Source: Gallionellaceae bacterium (GTDB lineage: Bacteria > Pseudomonadota > Gammaproteobacteria > Burkholderiales > Gallionellaceae). Taken from it: a stretch of DNA of 17,547 nt. Every line of letters starts with the position of its first letter. Within the stretch, counting starts at the first letter, position 1. Position numbers and translations under genes: made by a program. The stretch is from contig JAKFXW010000188.1 of the NCBI GenBank assembly GCA_021731185.1, positions 1-17,547 on the forward strand. The letters run 5' to 3'. The notes beneath the pieces are model-generated. The model saw only the letters and a program-made list of their open reading frames with translations, was not told the DNA's origin and searched no databases. This document shows positions 14,389-17,547 of the stretch, piece after piece.

Positions 14389-14554
14389 CCTAACACAGCA
14401 AGATCGGGGAGGGCCTTAATTAAATGGTTGTGCGGGAATAACAAAGCCAACTTAATAAACGTTTCCTCGTAACAATTTTTATTAAGTAGTTTTGTAGTTT
14501 TGCAGTTTGTTTTTTTTTGGTGGTTAATTTTTTTATTTATATGAAGGAGAAATA
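14389..14554 (+). promoter_or_regulatory. A/T-rich ftsZ leader with strong ribosome-binding site
   Basis: This 166-base stretch contains no gene and becomes very T-rich from about 14470. A possible promoter is TTGCAG (14500-14505) with TTAATT about 18 bases downstream, but in such T-rich DNA this pairing is weak. GAAGGAGA (14543-14550), five bases before the ATG, is the clearest Shine-Dalgarno sequence in the window, consistent with high ftsZ expression. Extra promoters before ftsZ are common in other proteobacteria. Confidence 0.4.
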
Positions 14555-15712
14555 ATGTTTGAAATCGAAGAAATACCCAACCAGAATGCGGTGATTAAAG
14601 TAGTGGGAGTGGGCGGCTGCGGTGGCAATGCAGTGGATCACATGATTGAACAAGGCGTGCATGGTGTGGAATTCATTGTGGTGAATACCGATGCTCAGGC
14701 ACTCAAGCGCAACAAGGCGGGCACGCGCTTGCAGATTGGCGCAACCATCACCAAAGGGCTGGGAGCAGGCGCCATTCCAGATGTGGGGCGCGCAGCGGCA
14801 GAAGAAGATCGCGAACGTATTGCCGAGATGATCAGTGGCGCGGATATGCTGTTTATCACTGCTGGTATGGGCGGCGGCACGGGCACGGGTGCTGCACCCA
14901 TCGTGGCAAAAATCGCGAGAGAGATGAATATCCTGACCGTGGCAGTGGTTACTAAACCGTTCGCGCATGAAGGTAAACGGATGCGCTTGGCGCAGGCTGG
15001 CATTGAAGTGCTGTCGGAATATGTGGATTCGCTGATTGTTGTGCCGAACGAAAAGCTGATGACTGTTCTGGGTGAAGATACGACTTTGCTGGAAGCCTTT
15101 CGCTCTTCAAATGGCGTGTTGCAAGGTGCTGTGGCTGGCATTGCCGAAGTCATCAATGCCACGGGCTTGGTCAACGTGGACTTTGCCGACGTGTGTACCT
15201 TGATGTCCGAGAACGGTATGGCCATGATGGGTTCGGCCACTGCATCGGGTGTAGATCGCGCCAAGCGTGCTTCTGCAAGTGCTATGTCCAGCCCCTTGCT
15301 GGAAGATGTGAACCTGTCTGGTGCACGCGGTGTGCTGGTTAACATCACCTCCAGTAGCAGTCTGACCATGCGTGAATATAAAGAGATTACCAACAGCGTA
15401 CAGTTTGCGGTGGAAGACGCGACCGTGATTGTGGGATCTGTTTTTGATGAAGCGATGGGTGATGAATTGCGCGTGACCATCGTTGCCACTGGTCTTGGTT
15501 CGCCCATTTTGTCCAAGCAAAATAAACCTGAGTTGATCTATGCACAACGCACTGGCACGCATGACGAAGGCATGCCTTTAATCAATTACAAAGAACTGGA
15601 AATGCCCGCTGTGATGCGTAATGGTCGGCATCGCGAAGCCATCGAAGCGATGAAACAATCTGGAGTCGAGCCGTTGGATATTCCATCGTTTTTGCGTAAG
15701 CAGGCGGACTAA
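14555..15712 (+). CDS. ftsZ: Cell division GTPase FtsZ
   Basis: Tubulin-like GTPase that forms the Z ring at midcell. The 385 residues begin MFEIEEIPNQNAVIKVVGVGGCGGNAVDHM; the tubulin signature GGGTGTG is at residues 106-112; NVDFADV and the synergy-loop region around MRNGRHREAI to the C-terminal PLDIPSFLRKQAD are recognisable. The last segment is the conserved C-terminal peptide that binds FtsA and ZipA. The intrinsically disordered linker before it is short. The gene has its own strong ribosome-binding site and is separated from ftsA by 295 bases that hold a hairpin element and a T-rich leader. It is the last gene of the cluster here; no clear intrinsic terminator is visible after it. Confidence 0.98.
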   Translation: MFEIEEIPNQNAVIKVVGVGGCGGNAVDHMIEQGVHGVEFIVVNTDAQALKRNKAGTRLQIGATITKGLGAGAIPDVGRAAAEEDRERIAEMISGADMLFITAGMGGGTGTGAAPIVAKIAREMNILTVAVVTKPFAHEGKRMRLAQAGIEVLSEYVDSLIVVPNEKLMTVLGEDTTLLEAFRSSNGVLQGAVAGIAEVINATGLVNVDFADVCTLMSENGMAMMGSATASGVDRAKRASASAMSSPLLEDVNLSGARGVLVNITSSSSLTMREYKEITNSVQFAVEDATVIVGSVFDEAMGDELRVTIVATGLGSPILSKQNKPELIYAQRTGTHDEGMPLINYKELEMPAVMRNGRHREAIEAMKQSGVEPLDIPSFLRKQAD

Positions 15713-15740
15713 ATTGCTTGGAACGATGGGCAGGAGGCAT

Positions 15741-15780
15741 GAGCGTAGTCATTGCAACCTGAGTGTAGTCATTGCAATAA
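15741..15780. repeat. Two tandem 20-bp direct repeats after ftsZ
   Basis: GAGCGTAGTCATTGCAACCT (15741-15760) is followed directly by a copy with three changes (15761-15780). They lie in the 219-base gap (15713-15931) between the convergent ftsZ and methyltransferase genes. I see no gene and no convincing terminator in that gap. Confidence 0.7.
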
Positions 15781-15931
15781 GGCAAGAGCAGTGCCGTTCA
15801 AGTGACACCGCTTAGTCAAGGCTTGGCCGATTGGGTTTTTCCGAATGGATTGGAGAATAAACCGCCTTGGTGTGGGCTGTTTGCTTTCTACTGTCGATTG
15901 GAAAAAATGTACTCCCACCTCTGATGCTAGA

Positions 15932-16795
15932 TTATGGCCTAGCAAAGACCAGATCAATCTGCCAACTTTTCCCATGGGAGAGCGTTGGATCGCATTGTTC
16001 TAGTCTATGAAGTTCAACAGGTTCGATTCCGGTCGCTCGGACAAGATGCGGTATGAAACCATTTAATTTAAGCAGATCCAGGAGCTGCATAGGATCATGA
16101 CCGCACTCCCGCAGAAAGCCAGGTGAATATTCCAGCAGAATGTAGTTTGTCCGCTTGAGCGTTTCTGTTGCGCCCATCAGAGTTTCAATCTCGTAGCCTT
16201 CAACGTCGATTTTCAGTAGATGCACCTGTCCGTCATAGGGTGCAAGCAGAATATCCAGCGGCTCAAGGGATATGACTTCTTCGGATAAACCAGCCACAGG
16301 TTTGCGGATGGAATGCGCGCCTGGATTGTCTGGTTCATGTACATACAGTGATGCTTTGCTTGAGTCGGCACCAGCCCCCTTGTTTATGGCGATAATATTC
16401 GTGAAACGGTTGTTATCAATATTCTGCCTGAGGAGTGAAAAATTTTCACGGCTCGGTTCCAAGGCAATAACGGTTGCGTTTGGAGCGAGCCTCGCGCTGA
16501 GCAAGGAGTACCAACCAAAATTTGCGCCGACATCAACAAATAATCCACGATCCGCTGCGCCAAAGCGTGAGGCCAGCCAGTTGGAGTTCAATGGTTCGTA
16601 GGCTTGGTATTTGGCAAGCTGCCGAGCGAACAGCGACTGTGCAGACACCGTCACTTGATAATCCGCGACAGCGAATGTTCTTTGCGAGGTGAACGGTGCA
16701 ATTAATGCGTGGCCTATGCCACGGAGAACGGTAGCGGGTGTTCTCCGTCGCAAAGGAAATTGAAAGTTTTTTGAGGCAGGGACGTTGGTTGGCAT
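15932..16795 (-). CDS. FkbM-family SAM-dependent methyltransferase
   Basis: A 287-residue protein on the opposite strand. The SAM-binding motif FVDVGANFGWYSLLSARL is at residues 86-103, followed by VIALEPSRENFSLLRQNI (acidic end of strand 2) and LLKIDVEGYEIETLMGA at about 194-209, the combination that marks the FkbM family. These enzymes O-methylate diverse substrates, often sugars of surface glycans or secondary metabolites; the substrate cannot be read from the sequence. There is no signal peptide or membrane segment; the first 40 residues are basic and poorly conserved. It converges with ftsZ and has no functional link to the dcw cluster that I can see. The ATG at 16795 has no strong ribosome-binding site, so the start is moderately certain. 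Confidence 0.88.
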   Translation of the reverse strand: MPTNVPASKNFQFPLRRRTPATVLRGIGHALIAPFTSQRTFAVADYQVTVSAQSLFARQLAKYQAYEPLNSNWLASRFGAADRGLFVDVGANFGWYSLLSARLAPNATVIALEPSRENFSLLRQNIDNNRFTNIIAINKGAGADSSKASLYVHEPDNPGAHSIRKPVAGLSEEVISLEPLDILLAPYDGQVHLLKIDVEGYEIETLMGATETLKRTNYILLEYSPGFLRECGHDPMQLLDLLKLNGFIPHLVRATGIEPVELHRLEQCDPTLSHGKSWQIDLVFARP

Positions 16796-16858
16796 AGGCG
16801 AAAAAGAGTAGTCAGAGTATGTGAGGGGGTCAAAAATATTTATGGTCGCGGTGTTTGA

Positions 16859-16991
16859 GCTAATTCCATTTTTCGTTAAAAACTACAATAATTTATCGGG
16901 TGCAGGAGCGGCTTTAGCCGCGAAACCCAAATAAATCGCGGCTAAAGCCGCTCCTGCACACATGTTGTTTCTAATGAGAAATGGAATAAGC
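16859..16991. repeat. Nested inverted repeat between the two leftward genes
   Basis: The inner pair is perfect: arms 16900-16923 and 16936-16959 (24 bp, core GGAGCGGCTTTAGCCGCG) around a 12-base loop. An outer pair, 16859-16883 with 16967-16991, matches at about 21 of 25 bases (ATTCCATTT..TC.TTA.AAAC). The inner core resembles GCGGCTTTAGCCGC repeats dispersed in intergenic regions of many proteobacteria. Lying just after the stop of the PrcB-like gene, the hairpin could end or protect its transcript. Confidence 0.85.
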
Positions 16992-17004
16992 GTATGCAAT
17001 TGCA

Positions 17005-17544
17005 TTAATCGGACGACATGCGTGTGCGCCCAGTCTGGTCGAGCACACGAATCTTTTCGACACCTGGCGTTTCGACATCCGGCGGCAGACGAACCACGAG
17101 GCAGGGATGGGTCATGACTTGCGCTGTCATGGTGTTCGGTGGCGGTTCCTGCCAATCGACATAAATTGTCAAAACCCCTTGCGTTTGTGTAGCGCGTTGC
17201 AATGCAAGCGCATAACCTGCGCTGGGACGCTCGCCCATGTCGATGCTGAATAACTTGCCCGTATCTGTAGCGGGGAGCCCCGTATTTGTAGCGGGAAACC
17301 CCATATCTGTAGCGGGAAACCGGGGCGCGTGGGTTTCATTACCAAGTTTTGTGGCAAGTTTGTTTCCGATCAAAGCCTCCAGCGCTGCTGCGTCGGTGAT
17401 TCGGGTTAATGAGGGAGCCAGCGTGCCGCGACACTGGACGTTTGAATATACGATATGCACCGGCACGGTACGCGACGAGCCGCTCAGGGCAGCACACGCG
17501 CTGGCCATTATTCCACACATAAAAGCTGCGACTATCCCATACAT
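17005..17544 (-). CDS. Probable secreted PrcB-domain-like protein
   Basis: A 179-residue reading frame on the - strand. The first 24 residues are hydrophobic (GIVAAFMCGIMASACAAL), consistent with an export signal; the cysteine at 17 in MASAC could be a lipoprotein site but the preceding residues are a weak lipobox. The C-terminal part, RPSAGYALALQ then LTIYVDWQEPPPNTMTAQVMTHPCLVVRLPP, has the pattern of the PrcB C-terminal domain known from treponemal protease complexes and many uncharacterised proteins. Residues 76-96 are three tandem copies of a seven-residue unit ([FL]PAT[DN]xG), from a 21-bp DNA repeat. The start is uncertain: ATG 17544 is three bases from the window edge, the N-terminus lacks positive charges, and the frame may begin outside. 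Confidence 0.6.
   Translation of the reverse strand: MYGIVAAFMCGIMASACAALSGSSRTVPVHIVYSNVQCRGTLAPSLTRITDAAALEALIGNKLATKLGNETHAPRFPATDMGFPATNTGLPATDTGKLFSIDMGERPSAGYALALQRATQTQGVLTIYVDWQEPPPNTMTAQVMTHPCLVVRLPPDVETPGVEKIRVLDQTGRTRMSSD
17261..17323. repeat. Three tandem 21-bp repeats inside the PrcB-like gene
   Basis: Units 17261-17281, 17282-17302 and 17303-17323 share the pattern (A/G)TAT(C/T)TGTAGCGGG(A/G)A. Being a multiple of three, they encode a heptapeptide repeated in frame. Copy number could vary by slippage without breaking the gene. Confidence 0.85.
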
Positions 17545-17547
17545 AAA

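Noticed and set aside
13010..14441. TGCGGGAATAA occurs both just before ftsA (13010-13020) and in the ftsZ upstream region (14431-14441).
   Set aside because: An 11-base match in two places is weak on its own, the distances to the start codons differ greatly, and no symmetry suggests an operator.
14695..15516. A 273-codon open frame antisense to ftsZ.
   Set aside because: It mirrors the codon pattern of ftsZ, is low in complexity (Ser/Thr/Ala/Pro) and has no known domain; the + strand gene is certain.
15800..15860. Possible ftsZ terminator around the TTGGGTTTTTCC stretch.
   Set aside because: The flanking CCGATTGG and CCGAATGG are direct, not inverted, so no stable stem precedes the T-run.
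16018..16036. GGTTCGATTCCGG on the + strand resembles a tRNA T-arm.
   Set aside because: No acceptor, D or anticodon stems fit around it, and it lies within the well-supported coding sequence of the methyltransferase (opposite strand).

Overview
This window is most of a division and cell-wall (dcw) cluster from a Gram-negative bacterium, very probably a betaproteobacterium. The family-level match looks closest to Nitrosomonadales/Gallionella-like organisms, but that is inferred from protein wording and not from any search. On the + strand, in the classical order, lie the 3' end of ftsI, then murE, murF, mraY, murD, ftsW, murG, murC, murB, ddl, ftsQ, ftsA and ftsZ (about 1-15712). MurE carries the DNPR motif of meso-diaminopimelate-adding enzymes, as expected for Gram-negative peptidoglycan. 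The genes make UDP-MurNAc-pentapeptide (murB-F, ddl), move it to lipid I and lipid II (mraY, murG), polymerise and crosslink it at the septum (ftsW, ftsI), and build the divisome (ftsQ, ftsA, ftsZ).

The operon is very tight. Many junctions are ATGA stop/start overlaps (ftsI/murE, murE/murF, mraY/murD) or short overlaps (murD/ftsW, ddl/ftsQ), which points to translational coupling. After ftsZ the cluster stops: no lpxC follows. The remaining 1.8 kb holds two leftward genes, an FkbM-type methyltransferase and a probable PrcB-like secreted protein, separated by a nested inverted repeat.

The unusual content is in small sequence elements. (1) A quasi-palindromic repeat of about 20 bp (consensus CATTGTCCCCTTGTGGGGCA) occurs at nine loci, eight of them inside essential genes (murE three times, murF, murC twice, murB, ftsQ) and one in the murF-mraY gap. 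It has no stop codon in any of its six frames and is read here in five of them, always where the protein family tolerates a loop or tail. (2) Between ftsW and murG, an 89-bp unit is tandemly duplicated, so that two near-identical 30-codon mini-ORFs are chained ftsW-ATGA-sORF1-ATGA-sORF2-ATGA-murG. (3) Between murC and murB, a 279-bp MITE-like element with 20-bp terminal inverted repeats lies inside a 106-codon ORF that overlaps both neighbours by ATGA. (4) A regular 114-bp hairpin sits between ftsA and ftsZ. Items 2 and 3 together suggest that insertions which keep ribosomes moving from gene to gene are the ones tolerated in this operon.
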